Shown: positions 7,525-16,102 of the stretch, piece after piece
Position numbering within the stretch: the first letter of the stretch is position 1
Layout of the letters: each line of letters starts with the position of its first letter
From: an uncultured Oscillospiraceae bacterium
Lineage (GTDB): Bacteria; Bacillota_A; Clostridia; Oscillospirales; Acutalibacteraceae
Length of the DNA: 64,000 bases
Reading direction: 5' to 3'
Assembly: GCA_910587995.1 (NCBI GenBank)
Contig: CAJUNS010000004.1
Location: 75,191-139,190 of the forward strand
Notes under the pieces: generated by a model
The model's database searches: none
The model's input: the letters and a program-made list of their open reading frames with translations, nothing else
Told to the model about the DNA's origin: nothing
Program-made: the position numbers and the translations under genes

Positions 7525-9208
7525 AAACGCCCTGACTTATGAAATGCAAGCGGAGCTGGAACTTTGCGCCGTGCCGGAGGCCATTGAGCGCAAGCTGCGC
7601 CAGGTGTATGCCGGGCTGCCCGAAAAGGTTCCCGCCCGGAAAAGAATTCTGCCCCGGTGGGCGCAGCGCTCCCTGGCCACCGCCGCCAGCCTGGCCACCG
7701 CCTTCACGGTGCTGCTAGGCGTGAACGGGGCCAACCCCGCCCTGGCCGAGGGCCTGCCCTTTGTGGGCGGCATTTTCCAGAACATCAACCGGAAGTTTGT
7801 GCCCACGCAGAACCTGACGGAGGCCCAGCGGCGCGTCAGCGATATGGCTGTGCCTGTGGGGGAAAACCAGGAGACCAGCGTCACCGTGCCCGCCGGGGGA
7901 ATGCTGGAAAAGCCCCTGACCGCCTCTTTGAAAGAGGTCTACTATGACGGCAGCTTCGTGTTCGCGGGGATTGAGTTCCAGATCGACGCGGACGACGACT
8001 ACGTCAGCGAAAGGATGGGGCCTCATTACGATGTGCTCCTCAACGGCGAAAGCCAGATCGAGCACGGCGAGGACGGCATGGTGACCTATCAAAATGACAA
8101 CGGCAGCGGCTTTGTGGACATGAGCCTCAGCGATATGATGACCCAGGTGGAGCGGGGCCGCTACATCACCCAGCGGGCCTTCCGGGTGCCGGACGCCCTG
8201 CAGGGGGCCGAGAGCCTGAACGTCAGTCTTTCCTTTGAGGGATTGGACAGCGAAAAGGCCGCTCTCAACTCCACCCCCTTCACCCTGGACTTTACCGCCC
8301 AAAAGACCGAGGCCAACATCCGTTCCATCCACTGCCAGGGCGCGGAAATGGGCGGCGTCCGGCTGCTTTCAGCCTACACCACCCCGGCGGCCACCTACAT
8401 TGAGGTGGAATACCCCGGCCGCTATGTAAACCCCGCCACCGGGGCGGCCTTTGAGGACGGCATTGCCATCGGCTATTACGGCGCAAACGGGGGGGCCGTC
8501 CGCCTGTGCGCCACAGAGGCGGACCTGGGCAACGGCATGCTCCAGAAAAGACTGGTGCTGGCCGGCCTGAAGGAAGACGAGAGCCGCAAAGTGGTCTGCT
8601 GGCTGCTTGACAAGAACGGCTCCGGCCGGTACGAAGCGGTGTTTATCCTCGACTTTGCCGCCGGCACCGTGGAGCTGGGCAGCGCGGAAGACGTGCAGGC
8701 CGCGCCGGTGTTCGACTATGCCTGCGGCGCGGAGGCCGTGAAGGCCCTGGCCGGCGGCGAATACGCCATAGAGAAGATCCATCTGGACCAGAATAAGCCC
8801 ATGGTGTATCTCATGACCGGCGACAAGAAGCGGGACCTGCGCGTGGAGTTCTGGCAGGAGGGCGCCCGCGCCTGCACCGCCTATTCGGACGGGTATTCCT
8901 GGAGGGACGACGCGCTTTACTGGGAGTACTACAACCTAAAAAACGGCAGCTCGATGTCACGGGACGAGGACCGGTACGAGGGCACGGAGCACCGGCAGCA
9001 CATGCTCTTCGTTCCCGAGCTCTATGTGTCCTTGGACCCCGGCCTGCCGGTTACCGTAAAGGTCTTCGATAAGGATTCCGGCGACGGGCTGCTGGCCCAG
9101 GAGGTAGCCCTGACCCAAAGCCAACTCCACAGCGAGCCCCAGCCCCTGGCGGAAGCCCCGCTGGACCAGGATGGCCTGGACGCGGTAAGCAGCGAATCTA
9201 CTGAATAA
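7511..9208 (+). CDS. DUF4179 domain membrane protein, probable anti-sigma partner
   Basis: The 565-residue protein starts at the GTG at 7511, overlapping the sigma gene by 14 bp. A short cytoplasmic part (about 1-47, including AVPEAIERKLRQVY) precedes one membrane segment at about 48-72. A typical DUF4179 stretch follows (NPALAEGLPFVGGIFQNINRKF), and then a large extracytoplasmic region rich in beta-strand patterns. DUF4179 proteins are regularly encoded next to ECF30 factors and are thought to hold the sigma factor inactive at the membrane; that role here is inference. The C-terminal part has no family I recognise. A strong terminator follows. Confidence 0.82.
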   Translation: MKQNRNALTYEMQAELELCAVPEAIERKLRQVYAGLPEKVPARKRILPRWAQRSLATAASLATAFTVLLGVNGANPALAEGLPFVGGIFQNINRKFVPTQNLTEAQRRVSDMAVPVGENQETSVTVPAGGMLEKPLTASLKEVYYDGSFVFAGIEFQIDADDDYVSERMGPHYDVLLNGESQIEHGEDGMVTYQNDNGSGFVDMSLSDMMTQVERGRYITQRAFRVPDALQGAESLNVSLSFEGLDSEKAALNSTPFTLDFTAQKTEANIRSIHCQGAEMGGVRLLSAYTTPAATYIEVEYPGRYVNPATGAAFEDGIAIGYYGANGGAVRLCATEADLGNGMLQKRLVLAGLKEDESRKVVCWLLDKNGSGRYEAVFILDFAAGTVELGSAEDVQAAPVFDYACGAEAVKALAGGEYAIEKIHLDQNKPMVYLMTGDKKRDLRVEFWQEGARACTAYSDGYSWRDDALYWEYYNLKNGSSMSRDEDRYEGTEHRQHMLFVPELYVSLDPGLPVTVKVFDKDSGDGLLAQEVALTQSQLHSEPQPLAEAPLDQDGLDAVSSESTE

Positions 9209-9212
9209 CAAG

Positions 9213-9244
9213 AAGGACCCCGCCGGTTTGGCGGGGTCCTTTTT
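9213..9244 (+). terminator. Intrinsic terminator after the ECF/DUF4179 operon
   Basis: A 12-bp perfect stem AAGGACCCCGCC (9213-9224) with GGCGGGGTCCTT (9230-9241) and a short T tail. The convergent MATE gene ends just beyond it. Confidence 0.85.
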
Positions 9245-9254
9245 GTGGCAAGGG

Positions 9255-10586
9255 CTACATATAATGATATTTTTTCCGCTTGGCGAAGAGGAAGGCGATG
9301 GAAATGGCGCAGGCGAAAACATCGGCCACGGCCACAGACCACCAGATACCGTCTAAGCCCAGCAGGGCCGGAAGGGCCAGCACGCAGATGATTTGGAAAA
9401 CCAAAGAGCGCAAAAAGGAGATGGCGGCGGAAATGGCCCCATTGTTAAGGGCTGTGAAAAAGCTGGACACAAAGATGTTGAAGCCCGCCAGCAAAAAGGA
9501 CCAGGAGAAGACCATAAAGGCATGCTGGGTCATCTGGGAGAGCTCCTGGTCGTAGCCCACAAAGACATTGGCCAGGGGCCTGGCCAGCACCTGGGAGAGG
9601 ACCATCATCAACACCCCGGCGGCCAGCATGAGGACCACGCTTTTTTTCAAAAGGCTTTTCAGCTCCGGGTGGTTCCCGGCCCCATGGTGGTAGCCCACAA
9701 TGGGGGTGCTGGCCACGGTATAGCCGATGAAAGCCGCCACAAAAATAAAGGAAACATACATCAGCACTCCATAAACCGCCACGCCGTCTTCTCCCGCAAA
9801 GCGCAGCAGCTGGTAGTTGTACAGCATGCCCACCACCGAGCCGGAGATGTTGGACATCAGCTCCGAGGAGCCGTTGCCGCAGGCCTTCAGCAAAACACGG
9901 AACTCCAGGCGGGTTTTGGTCAGGCGGAGCAGGCTGGAGTTAGGCCGGAGAAAATAAAACAGCGGCAGCACCCCGCCCACCAGCTGGCTGACGCCGGTAG
10001 CCAGCGCGGCCCCGGCCACGCCCCAGCGGAACACGGCGATGAAAAGCGCGTCCAGGGCCATGTTGGCCACCCCGGCGGCCACGGTATAGAAAAGCCCCAG
10101 CTTGGGCTTTTCGGCGGTAGAGAGGAAGGTTTGAAAAACGTTTTGCAGCATAAAGGCCGCGGTAAAGGCCACCACAACCCGGCCATAAACCACGCAGTCC
10201 TCCATCATAGCGTCCGTAGCCCCCAGCAGGCGGGCGGCCTGGGGCATGGCGGCAATGCCGAAGACGGACAGCCCCGCGCCCAGCAAAAGGGTAAAGAGCA
10301 CCATCATGGTAAAATAGCGGTTGGCGGCAGGCCTATCCCCTTCGCCCAGGGTTTTGGCCACCAGGGCGCTGCCGCCGGTGCCCACCATAAAGCCCATGCC
10401 GCCTAGAATCATGGTAAAGGGCATAATCAGGTTGATGGCGGCAAAAGGCACCTTGCCCACAAAGTTGGAGACAAAAAGACCGTCTACCACGCCGTAAATG
10501 GATGTGAAAATCATCATCATGATAGGCGAAACGGCAAAGCGCAGCAGCTTTTTGTAAGTAAAATGATCAGATAATTGGATTTGCAT
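9255..10586 (-). CDS. MATE family efflux transporter
   Basis: The 443-residue protein has about 12 hydrophobic segments arranged as two halves and begins YKKLLRFAVSPIMMMIFTSIYGVVDGLFVSNFVG, a typical MATE N-terminus. The second half has NIFVSSFFTALNNGAISA, matching the repeat. MATE proteins export cationic drugs in exchange for sodium ions or protons. A strong SD (AGGAGG) precedes the ATG. The gene lies 30 bp after a MarR-type regulator in the same direction, so drug-inducible expression is likely. Confidence 0.9.
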   Translation of the reverse strand: MQIQLSDHFTYKKLLRFAVSPIMMMIFTSIYGVVDGLFVSNFVGKVPFAAINLIMPFTMILGGMGFMVGTGGSALVAKTLGEGDRPAANRYFTMMVLFTLLLGAGLSVFGIAAMPQAARLLGATDAMMEDCVVYGRVVVAFTAAFMLQNVFQTFLSTAEKPKLGLFYTVAAGVANMALDALFIAVFRWGVAGAALATGVSQLVGGVLPLFYFLRPNSSLLRLTKTRLEFRVLLKACGNGSSELMSNISGSVVGMLYNYQLLRFAGEDGVAVYGVLMYVSFIFVAAFIGYTVASTPIVGYHHGAGNHPELKSLLKKSVVLMLAAGVLMMVLSQVLARPLANVFVGYDQELSQMTQHAFMVFSWSFLLAGFNIFVSSFFTALNNGAISAAISFLRSLVFQIICVLALPALLGLDGIWWSVAVADVFACAISIAFLFAKRKKYHYM

Positions 10587-10616
10587 AGTTCCTCCTAAAT
10601 GGTAAAATCTGGCGGG

Positions 10617-11072
10617 TCAGGCCCCGGTTTCCGGTTCGGGCTCCGCCGCCTCCAAATGGTCCACGTACTGTTTAAAGAGCCGCAAAAAGGCTTCGGCTTC
10701 CTCCGGCTCCATGGCTTGGAACGCCGCCTGCTCCGCCTGGATGATCCGGTCGGCAGTCCTTCGGGCCAGGTCCGCCCCCTTTTCCGTCAGGGTAATCACC
10801 CGGGTGCGGCGGTCCTCTCCGGCGGAAAGCGTCAGGCAGCCCTCGGCCTCCAGGCTTTTCAGGGCGGAATTGATGGTCTGCTTCGGCTGAAGCAGCTGCT
10901 GGCACAGGCGCTTTTGGGTCAGCGGAGGCTCTTCCGCCCGCAGGGTGTAAAGAATCCACAGGGCGCACTCCGGCACCCCCAGCCGCCGGGCGGCTTTCCG
11001 GTAAAAATGGTCGCTTTCCTTTAAAATGTTGTTATAGCGCTTCAACCAGGGGTCAAGGGGCGGATTTTTCAT
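10617..11072 (-). CDS. MarR-family transcriptional repressor
   Basis: The 151-residue protein has the MarR winged-helix arrangement: a helix-turn-helix TQKRLCQQLLQPKQTINSAL at about residues 53-72 and a wing with AGEDRRTRVITLTEKG at about 86-101, flanked by dimerisation helices. The SD AAGGAGG precedes the ATG by 7 nt. It is the first gene of an operon with the MATE transporter. Two inverted repeats overlap its own promoter, which fits autorepression released by a ligand of the transporter. Confidence 0.9.
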   Translation of the reverse strand: MKNPPLDPWLKRYNNILKESDHFYRKAARRLGVPECALWILYTLRAEEPPLTQKRLCQQLLQPKQTINSALKSLEAEGCLTLSAGEDRRTRVITLTEKGADLARRTADRIIQAEQAAFQAMEPEEAEAFLRLFKQYVDHLEAAEPEPETGA

Positions 11073-11097
11073 GGGCGGCCTCCTTGTTTTTCAATTC

Positions 11098-11145
11098 TCC
11101 GAAATCGGACTTTTTTATTGTAGTCCGCTTTCGGACATTTGTCAA
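11098..11145 (-). promoter_or_regulatory. marR-MATE promoter with two operator palindromes
   Basis: On the minus strand TTGACA (11140-11145) and TACAAT (11117-11122) are 17 bp apart, close to consensus. The spacer contains the inverted repeat GTCCGCTTTCGGAC (11123-11136). A second perfect palindrome TCCGAAATCGGA (11098-11109) lies at or just after the predicted transcription start. The centres are 26 bp apart and share the TCCG/CGGA half-site. Binding by the MarR protein would block RNA polymerase. Confidence 0.75.
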
Positions 11146-11221
11146 GAGGCCTTCGCAAAAAATACCGGCGGCTTTCCGGAAAAGTTCCGCCTCCTCCGCC
11201 GCGAATTTTCCCCCCTTTCCC

Positions 11222-11250
11222 TTGACTTCCCCGCTATTTTGTGGTATGCT
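11222..11250 (+). promoter_or_regulatory. Promoter of the rplU-prp-rpmA operon
   Basis: TTGACT (11222-11227) and TATGCT (11245-11250) are 17 bp apart. The predicted start at about 11257 leaves an 84-nt leader before rplU. Confidence 0.7.
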
Positions 11251-11254
11251 GGGA

Positions 11255-11338
11255 AAGCCGCATACTGCGGGTTCAAAGCAAGCGGCCCGCCTTGGGGCCC
11301 GCCCGGCAGTAGCGAGACTAAGGAAAAGGCAGGAAAAA
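11255..11338 (+). ncRNA. Probable ribosomal protein L21 leader
   Basis: The transcribed leader of rplU contains a CCGCA/TGCGG hairpin (about 11268-11280) and a GC-rich second structure (GGCCCGCC and GGGGCCCGCC around 11282-11310). Firmicutes rplU genes often have a conserved L21 leader that mediates feedback control. Position and structure fit, but I could not match it to the covariance model. Confidence 0.45.
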
Positions 11339-11340
11339 GA

Positions 11341-11649
11341 ATGTTTGCAGTCATTGAGACCGGCGGAAAGCAGTACAAAGTGCAGTACGGCGACGTAATT
11401 TTTGTGGAGAAGCTGAACGCCGCTGAGAACGACGTCGTGGAATTCCCCGTGGTGGCCCTGTTTGGCGAAGGGGAAACCAAGGTGGGCGCTCCCTATGTGC
11501 AGGGCGCTTCCGTCACCGGCAAGGTGGTTAAAAACGGCAAGGCCAAGAAGATCACCGTATTTACCTACAAGCCCAAGAAGAACTCCAAGCGCAAGATGGG
11601 CCACCGCCAGCCCTACACCAAGATTCAGATTGAGGCTGTCAAGGCATAA
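11341..11649 (+). CDS. rplU: 50S ribosomal protein L21
   Basis: The protein has 102 residues, the usual length. It begins MFAVIETGGKQYKVQYGDVI and ends with KRKMGHRQPYTKIQI, both diagnostic of L21. The reading frame is open further upstream, but the ATG at 11341 is the conserved start. Its TAA overlaps the ATG of prp by one base. The order rplU-prp-rpmA is the standard Firmicutes arrangement. Confidence 0.97.
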   Translation: MFAVIETGGKQYKVQYGDVIFVEKLNAAENDVVEFPVVALFGEGETKVGAPYVQGASVTGKVVKNGKAKKITVFTYKPKKNSKRKMGHRQPYTKIQIEAVKA

Positions 11650-11972
11650 TGATTCGCGCGGACTTCCTCAGCCTGCCGGATGGACGCCTGCTGGGCTTTC
11701 GCCTTTGCGGCCACGCTGGCTGGGGAGAAGAAGGAACGGATATTGTGTGCGCGGCTGTGTCCTCCGCAGCCTATCTGGTGGCCAACACCGCTACGGATGT
11801 GCTGGGCGTTACGCCCCTGAGCCTGCGGGTGGCGGAGGATAGTATGCTTCTGCGGCTGGAAGAGCGGGACGAGCCCGCCTGCCGGAATCTTCTCCGGGGG
11901 CTCCGGCTCCACCTGTGCGGCCTGGAAGAGCAGTATCCGGCGCACATCAAGGTAAGTTATTTGGAGATTTAA
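11649..11972 (+). CDS. prp: Ribosomal-processing cysteine protease Prp
   Basis: The 107-residue protein has the Prp catalytic His in GHAG (about residue 22) and Cys in DIVCAAVSSAAYL (about residue 34). Prp removes the N-terminal extension of ribosomal protein L27 in Firmicutes and relatives, which is required for 50S function. Its substrate is encoded immediately downstream and carries the extension. The gene is coupled to rplU by a TAATG junction. Confidence 0.93.
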   Translation: MIRADFLSLPDGRLLGFRLCGHAGWGEEGTDIVCAAVSSAAYLVANTATDVLGVTPLSLRVAEDSMLLRLEERDEPACRNLLRGLRLHLCGLEEQYPAHIKVSYLEI

Positions 11973-12001
11973 CCACATGCATAGAAAGGAAGGCAATCAT
12001 C

Positions 12002-12280
12002 ATGCTGAAAATTAATATCCAGCTTTTTGCTCACAAAAAGGGCATGGGCTCCACCAAAAACGGCCGCGACTCCGAGTCGAAGCGCTTGGGCGTTAAGCGG
12101 GCCGACGGCCAGTTTGTTCTGGCAGGGAACATTCTCGTCAAGCAGCGCGGCACCAAGATCCATCCCGGAGAGAACGTGGGCCGGGGTAAGGACGACACCC
12201 TGTTTGCCAAGGTAGACGGCAAGGTGCGTTTTGAGCGCATGGGTGCGGACCGCAAGAAGGTCAGCGTGTACGCGGAGTAA
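12002..12280 (+). CDS. rpmA: 50S ribosomal protein L27 with cleavable N-terminal extension
   Basis: The protein has 92 residues, starting at the ATG at 12002 after an AAGGAAGG-type SD. The first residues, MLKINIQLFA, form the Firmicutes extension, followed by HKKGMGSTKNGRDS, the start of mature L27. Prp is expected to cut after the FA of QLFA. The usual site is close to LNLQFFA; here one Phe is replaced by Leu. The body (SKRLGVKRADGQFV, GTKIHPGENVGRGKDDTLF) is canonical. Confidence 0.97.
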   Translation: MLKINIQLFAHKKGMGSTKNGRDSESKRLGVKRADGQFVLAGNILVKQRGTKIHPGENVGRGKDDTLFAKVDGKVRFERMGADRKKVSVYAE

Positions 12281-12382
12281 GCCGGACCGCGGCGCAATAG
12301 CTTTGAATGGAGAGCTTCTTCGGGCGATGTCTGAGGGAGCTTTTCTTTGTCAGCCTGCTCTGGCTGAGAAAGGATGCGTGAA

Positions 12383-12892
12383 ATGAGTTTGGAAATCCGA
12401 ACCGGGCGGCTGACCATACAGCCTTTTCAGCCCAAATTTTTAAAGGACTATTACCGGGAGTTTACGGAGGAAATCACCAAATATCAGTACCCCGACCCCT
12501 TCCCGGACCTGGAAGCCGCCAGCCAGACGCTCTCCGGCTTCTGCCAGGCGATGGAGGCAGGGGACATGCTGGAGCTGGTCATTCTCAGCCGGGAGGGGGA
12601 GTTCCTGGGCAGCGTGGAGGTCTTCGGCCTTCAAGAAGAGGCCCCCGAGCTGGGCATCTGGCTGAAAAGCGCCGCCCAGGGCGCTGGATACGGCTATGAA
12701 GCCCTGCGGGCCGTTCTGGACTATCTGAACGGCCTAAACAAGTACAGGCATTATATCTATGAGGCCGATGTGCGAAACGCTCCCAGCCTGGGCCTGGCCG
12801 AAAAATTCCGGTCTGAGGCGGGGGAACGGCAGGACCTCACTACCGAGTCGGGAAAAGAGCTGGTTTTGCAAGTCTACCGCATTTTTGCATAG
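12383..12892 (+). CDS. GNAT family N-acetyltransferase
   Basis: The ATG at 12383 is preferred because GAAAGGA lies at a normal distance; the in-frame ATG at 12374 is too close to it. The roughly 169-residue protein begins LEIRTGRLTIQPF, typical of RimJ-like GNATs, and has the acetyl-CoA region ELGIWLKSAAQGAGYGYEAL and a VRNAPSLGLAEKF segment. The substrate is unknown. It lies between rpmA and obgE but is not part of the conserved ribosomal block. Confidence 0.82.
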   Translation: MSLEIRTGRLTIQPFQPKFLKDYYREFTEEITKYQYPDPFPDLEAASQTLSGFCQAMEAGDMLELVILSREGEFLGSVEVFGLQEEAPELGIWLKSAAQGAGYGYEALRAVLDYLNGLNKYRHYIYEADVRNAPSLGLAEKFRSEAGERQDLTTESGKELVLQVYRIFA

Positions 12893-12914
12893 GGCTGGAT
12901 GGGGAGGCGTCAAC

Positions 12915-13286
12915 ATGGCCACAGCAAAAAACCAAGTGAATAAGAAACGGATTGGCGCCGCGCTGGCGCTTGTTCTGCTCTGCGTGGTTCTCGGCACGGG
13001 ATGGCTTGCCGCCGCCAACCGGGAGAAAAGGGATGAGCCCTTTACTGCGGCGGTCCTTTTCGCCGACAGCATTGCGGATAAATTTCAAAATGAGGAAGGG
13101 TATTTCCTGACCGTTGTTTTGGATGATTCGCTTATAGAACACTACCATTTGTCCTATGACAGGATTTCATTTAGAACCAGCCAAAATATTTATAATCAGG
13201 TTTCTCCGGGGGAGCCGGTTGCCGGCATCACTTTGGAAATCAGGGCCCTGAGCGCTCATCGGCCCCAGACCTTGCCTCGGCACTGA
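12915..13286 (+). CDS. Small secreted or membrane-anchored protein, probably frameshifted near its end
   Basis: The open frame gives 123 residues: a lysine-rich start, one membrane segment (about 13-34) and an extracytoplasmic domain (DEPFTAAVLFADSIADKFQN and onwards). No family is recognised. After about 13240 the frame turns into low-quality sequence and stops, while the frame one base back continues in good coding style to a TAA at 13364-13366 (APDLASALKGKRNDLCEIV...). A single missing base near 13235-13260 would join the two into a protein of about 150 residues. This may be a real mutation or a sequence error. Confidence 0.6.
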   Translation: MATAKNQVNKKRIGAALALVLLCVVLGTGWLAAANREKRDEPFTAAVLFADSIADKFQNEEGYFLTVVLDDSLIEHYHLSYDRISFRTSQNIYNQVSPGEPVAGITLEIRALSAHRPQTLPRH

Positions 13287-13392
13287 AAGGGAAGCGGAAC
13301 GATCTGTGCGAAATTGTTTCGCTGACCACGGCGGGGAATACTGTTATTGACGGACAGGAAAGCTAAGAGAACCAGAGGCAGGAGGTGCCAGT

Positions 13393-14664
13393 ATGTTTAT
13401 TGACATAGCGAAAATATTTGTAAAGGCCGGTGACGGCGGCAACGGCGCGGTCTCCTTTCACCGGGAGAAGTACGTGGCCGCGGGCGGGCCCGATGGCGGC
13501 GACGGGGGCAAGGGCGGCGACGTGCTGTTTCAAGCGGACAGCAACCTGTCCACTTTGGCGGACTTTCGTTACAAGCGCAAGTATGCCGCAGCTCGTGGAG
13601 AAAACGGCCGGGGGGGCCGCTGCTCCGGCAAATCCGCCCCGGATCTGCTCATTAAGGTGCCCCGGGGAACTTTGGTGAAGGACGCGGACACAGGCCGCGT
13701 TTTGGCCGATATCTGGGACGATGAGCCCCAGGTAATCGCCAAAGGGGGCAAGGGCGGCTGGGGCAACACCCACTTTGCCACCCCCGCCCGGCAGACTCCC
13801 CGGTTCGCCAAGCCCGGCCTGGCCGGACAGCAGTTCAACGTCCAGTTGGAGCTGAAGCTGCTGGCGGACGTGGGTTTGGTAGGCTTTCCCAATGTGGGCA
13901 AATCCACCCTCATTTCCGTGGTCAGCGAGGCCAAGCCCAACATCGCGGACTACCACTTCACCACCTTGACTCCCGTGCTGGGGGTGGTGCCTTTGGGCGA
14001 GGGCCGCTCCTTTGTCATGGCGGACATCCCTGGGCTCATTGAGGGGGCCTGGGAGGGCCGGGGGCTGGGACACCAGTTCCTGCGCCATGTGGAGCGCTGC
14101 CGGATGCTGGTGCATATTGTGGACGTATCCGGCAGCGAGGGCCGGGACCCCAAGGAGGATTTCCGGATCATCAATGAGGAGCTGCAAAAGTTCAACCCCC
14201 AGCTGGCGGAGCGCCCCATGCTGGTGGCGGGCAACAAGTGCGACCTGGCCGAAGAGGAGCAGGTGGCGGACTTCCGCCGGTTTGTGGAGGAACTGGGCTA
14301 CCAGTTCTTCCCCATCATCGCCCCCATCAACGAGGATGTGGACCCGCTGATCAACGCCATTACAGCCCAGCTGCAAAAGCTGCCGCCCATTCTCCGCTAC
14401 CAGCCTGAGCCTGTAGAGCTGACGCCTGTGGAAGAGCTGGAAAAGGGCCGCACCAATGTGACGGAGTCGGAGGGCGTGTACACCGTGGACGCCCCCTGGC
14501 TGCAGCGCATTTTACAGACTGTGGACCTGGACGACTCTGAGTCCCTCCAGTACTTCCAGCGGGTGCTGGTCTCCGGCGGCGTCATCGACGCCCTGCGGGA
14601 GGCCGGCTGCGGCGAGGGGGACACGGTAGACATCTATGGCCTGGAATTTGACTTTGTGGAGTAA
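13393..14664 (+). CDS. obgE: GTPase ObgE/CgtA
   Basis: The protein has 423 residues. The glycine-rich OBG fold occupies about 1-158 (KAGDGGNGAVSFHREKYVAAG, DGGDGGKGGDV). The GTPase domain has G1 GFPNVGKST, a TT switch region (YHFTTLTPVLG), G3 DIPGLIEGA and G4 NKCDL. A C-terminal OCT domain is present (VDAPWLQRILQTV through DTVDIYGLEFDF). Obg proteins act in 50S assembly and the stringent response. One variation: the switch II motif reads GAWEGRGLG where GASEGKGLG is usual. It follows the rplU-rpmA block, as in many Firmicutes. Confidence 0.96.
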   Translation: MFIDIAKIFVKAGDGGNGAVSFHREKYVAAGGPDGGDGGKGGDVLFQADSNLSTLADFRYKRKYAAARGENGRGGRCSGKSAPDLLIKVPRGTLVKDADTGRVLADIWDDEPQVIAKGGKGGWGNTHFATPARQTPRFAKPGLAGQQFNVQLELKLLADVGLVGFPNVGKSTLISVVSEAKPNIADYHFTTLTPVLGVVPLGEGRSFVMADIPGLIEGAWEGRGLGHQFLRHVERCRMLVHIVDVSGSEGRDPKEDFRIINEELQKFNPQLAERPMLVAGNKCDLAEEEQVADFRRFVEELGYQFFPIIAPINEDVDPLINAITAQLQKLPPILRYQPEPVELTPVEELEKGRTNVTESEGVYTVDAPWLQRILQTVDLDDSESLQYFQRVLVSGGVIDALREAGCGEGDTVDIYGLEFDFVE

Positions 14665-14676
14665 GGAGGTCATCCC

Positions 14677-15075
14677 TTGGGAACCTTGTTAGGAGAGGCC
14701 GCCCCATTTCGGAGCCTGAGCCCCCTGGACCTAGCCTTTGTGGGAGACGCGGTTTACGACCTGCTGGCCCGGGAATACCTGCTGCTGGCCGGGAGCTGCC
14801 CGGTGAAAAAGCTGCACCAGCGCAAGGCCGCCTGGGTAAACTGCGGGGCCCAGGCCGCGGCTCTTAAAGCCCTGTGGCCCCGGCTGACCCAGGAGGAACA
14901 GGCCGTGGCTCTGCGGGGCCGCAACGCCCATGTGGGCCATGTGCCCAAAAACGCCACGGTGGCCGACTACCACGGAGGCACGGCCTTTGAGGCCCTGCTG
15001 GGCTGGCTCTACCTTAAGGGCGAGGGGGAACGCCTGCGGGAGCTGTTCTTCGCCGCCCTGGACCTGTTGGAGTAG
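14677..15075 (+). CDS. mrnC: Mini-ribonuclease III
   Basis: The 132-residue protein has an RNase III-type catalytic domain and no double-stranded RNA-binding domain, as in Mini-III. Motifs include LAFVGDAVYDLLAREYLL near the start (catalytic Asp in GDAVY) and a C-terminal GTAFEALLGWLYL with the catalytic Glu. The start is TTG at 14677, supported by the SD AAGGAGGT six bases upstream. Mini-III matures 23S rRNA ends in Firmicutes. It follows obgE by 12 bp. Confidence 0.92.
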   Translation: MGTLLGEAAPFRSLSPLDLAFVGDAVYDLLAREYLLLAGSCPVKKLHQRKAAWVNCGAQAAALKALWPRLTQEEQAVALRGRNAHVGHVPKNATVADYHGGTAFEALLGWLYLKGEGERLRELFFAALDLLE

Positions 15076-15135
15076 CGCCCAAAGGCCTCCCCGTTTTTAT
15101 TCTGCGTTTTCACTTTAGAAAGGAGCTCTCTGCCC

Positions 15136-16041
15136 ATGAACCACCGTAAGGAACTGCTGCTGGATGTTCTGTCCATCACGGCGGGCGCTGTGGTCTACGC
15201 CGCCACAGTCAACGCCTTTACCGCCCCCAACAACATTGCGCCCGGAGGAATCACCGGCGTTTCCACCATGCTGAACTTTGTTTTCGGCACCCCCATTGGT
15301 TTGATGAGCTTTCTCATTAACATTCCCATTATCATTTGGGCGGTGGTGGAGATCGGCTATAAGCTGGTGATTAAAACCATAGCCGCCATTGCCCTGTCTT
15401 CCCTGTTCATCGACCTGTTCGCCGCGTTTATGCCCGTCTACCGGGGCAACCTGATTCTGGCGGCTATTTTTGCCGGGGCCTTTGAGGGCCTGGGCCTGTC
15501 CCTTACCTTCATACGGGGCGCTACCACCGGCGGCACGGACATGGTCGCCCGGCTGCTGGAGCGGCGGATGCCTCATGTCTCCATGGGCAAGCTGATGCTG
15601 GTGCTGGACGGGATCATCGTTGCCGCTTCGGCGGTGGTGTTCGGCAGCATTGAGAACGCCATGTACGCCTGCATCGCCATTTTTGTAAGCACCAGCGTCA
15701 TTGACGCCATTTTGTACGGCACCGACGTGGGCACGGGCAAGCTGTTCTATGTCATGTCCCCCAAAGTGCGGCAGATGGGCGAGCGGGTTATTCGGGAGGT
15801 GGACCGGACGGTCACCTACCTGGACAGCCATGGCGGCTACAGCAAGGCCCCGGCGGAGACCATGCTGTGCGTGGTGCGGCGGTTCGAGGTGTATCAGGTC
15901 CAGGCCATCATCCGGGAGGAGGACAAAGACGCCTTTGTTATTGTGGGCGACGCGGGGCAGGTCACCGGCGAGGGCTTCCGGCCCATGCGCCCGGACGACA
16001 AGCCCCTTAAGGAGCTGATTCAGGAGCTGAAAAAATCCTGA
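15136..16041 (+). CDS. YitT family membrane protein (DUF161-DUF2179)
   Basis: The 301-residue protein has five to six membrane segments with conserved APNNIAPGGITGVSTML and FIRGATTGGTDMVARLL motifs. A soluble C-terminal DUF2179 domain (SPKVRQMGERVIREVDRTVTYLDSHGGYS and onwards) completes it. YitT proteins are widespread in Firmicutes, with no settled function. An SD AAAGGAG precedes the ATG. Confidence 0.9.
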   Translation: MNHRKELLLDVLSITAGAVVYAATVNAFTAPNNIAPGGITGVSTMLNFVFGTPIGLMSFLINIPIIIWAVVEIGYKLVIKTIAAIALSSLFIDLFAAFMPVYRGNLILAAIFAGAFEGLGLSLTFIRGATTGGTDMVARLLERRMPHVSMGKLMLVLDGIIVAASAVVFGSIENAMYACIAIFVSTSVIDAILYGTDVGTGKLFYVMSPKVRQMGERVIREVDRTVTYLDSHGGYSKAPAETMLCVVRRFEVYQVQAIIREEDKDAFVIVGDAGQVTGEGFRPMRPDDKPLKELIQELKKS

Positions 16042-16102
16042 GGCGGTCCGTGTGGGGTTCCCCCGCTTTTCCCAGGACCCTGAACGTGGCCCAAACAAAA
16101 AG

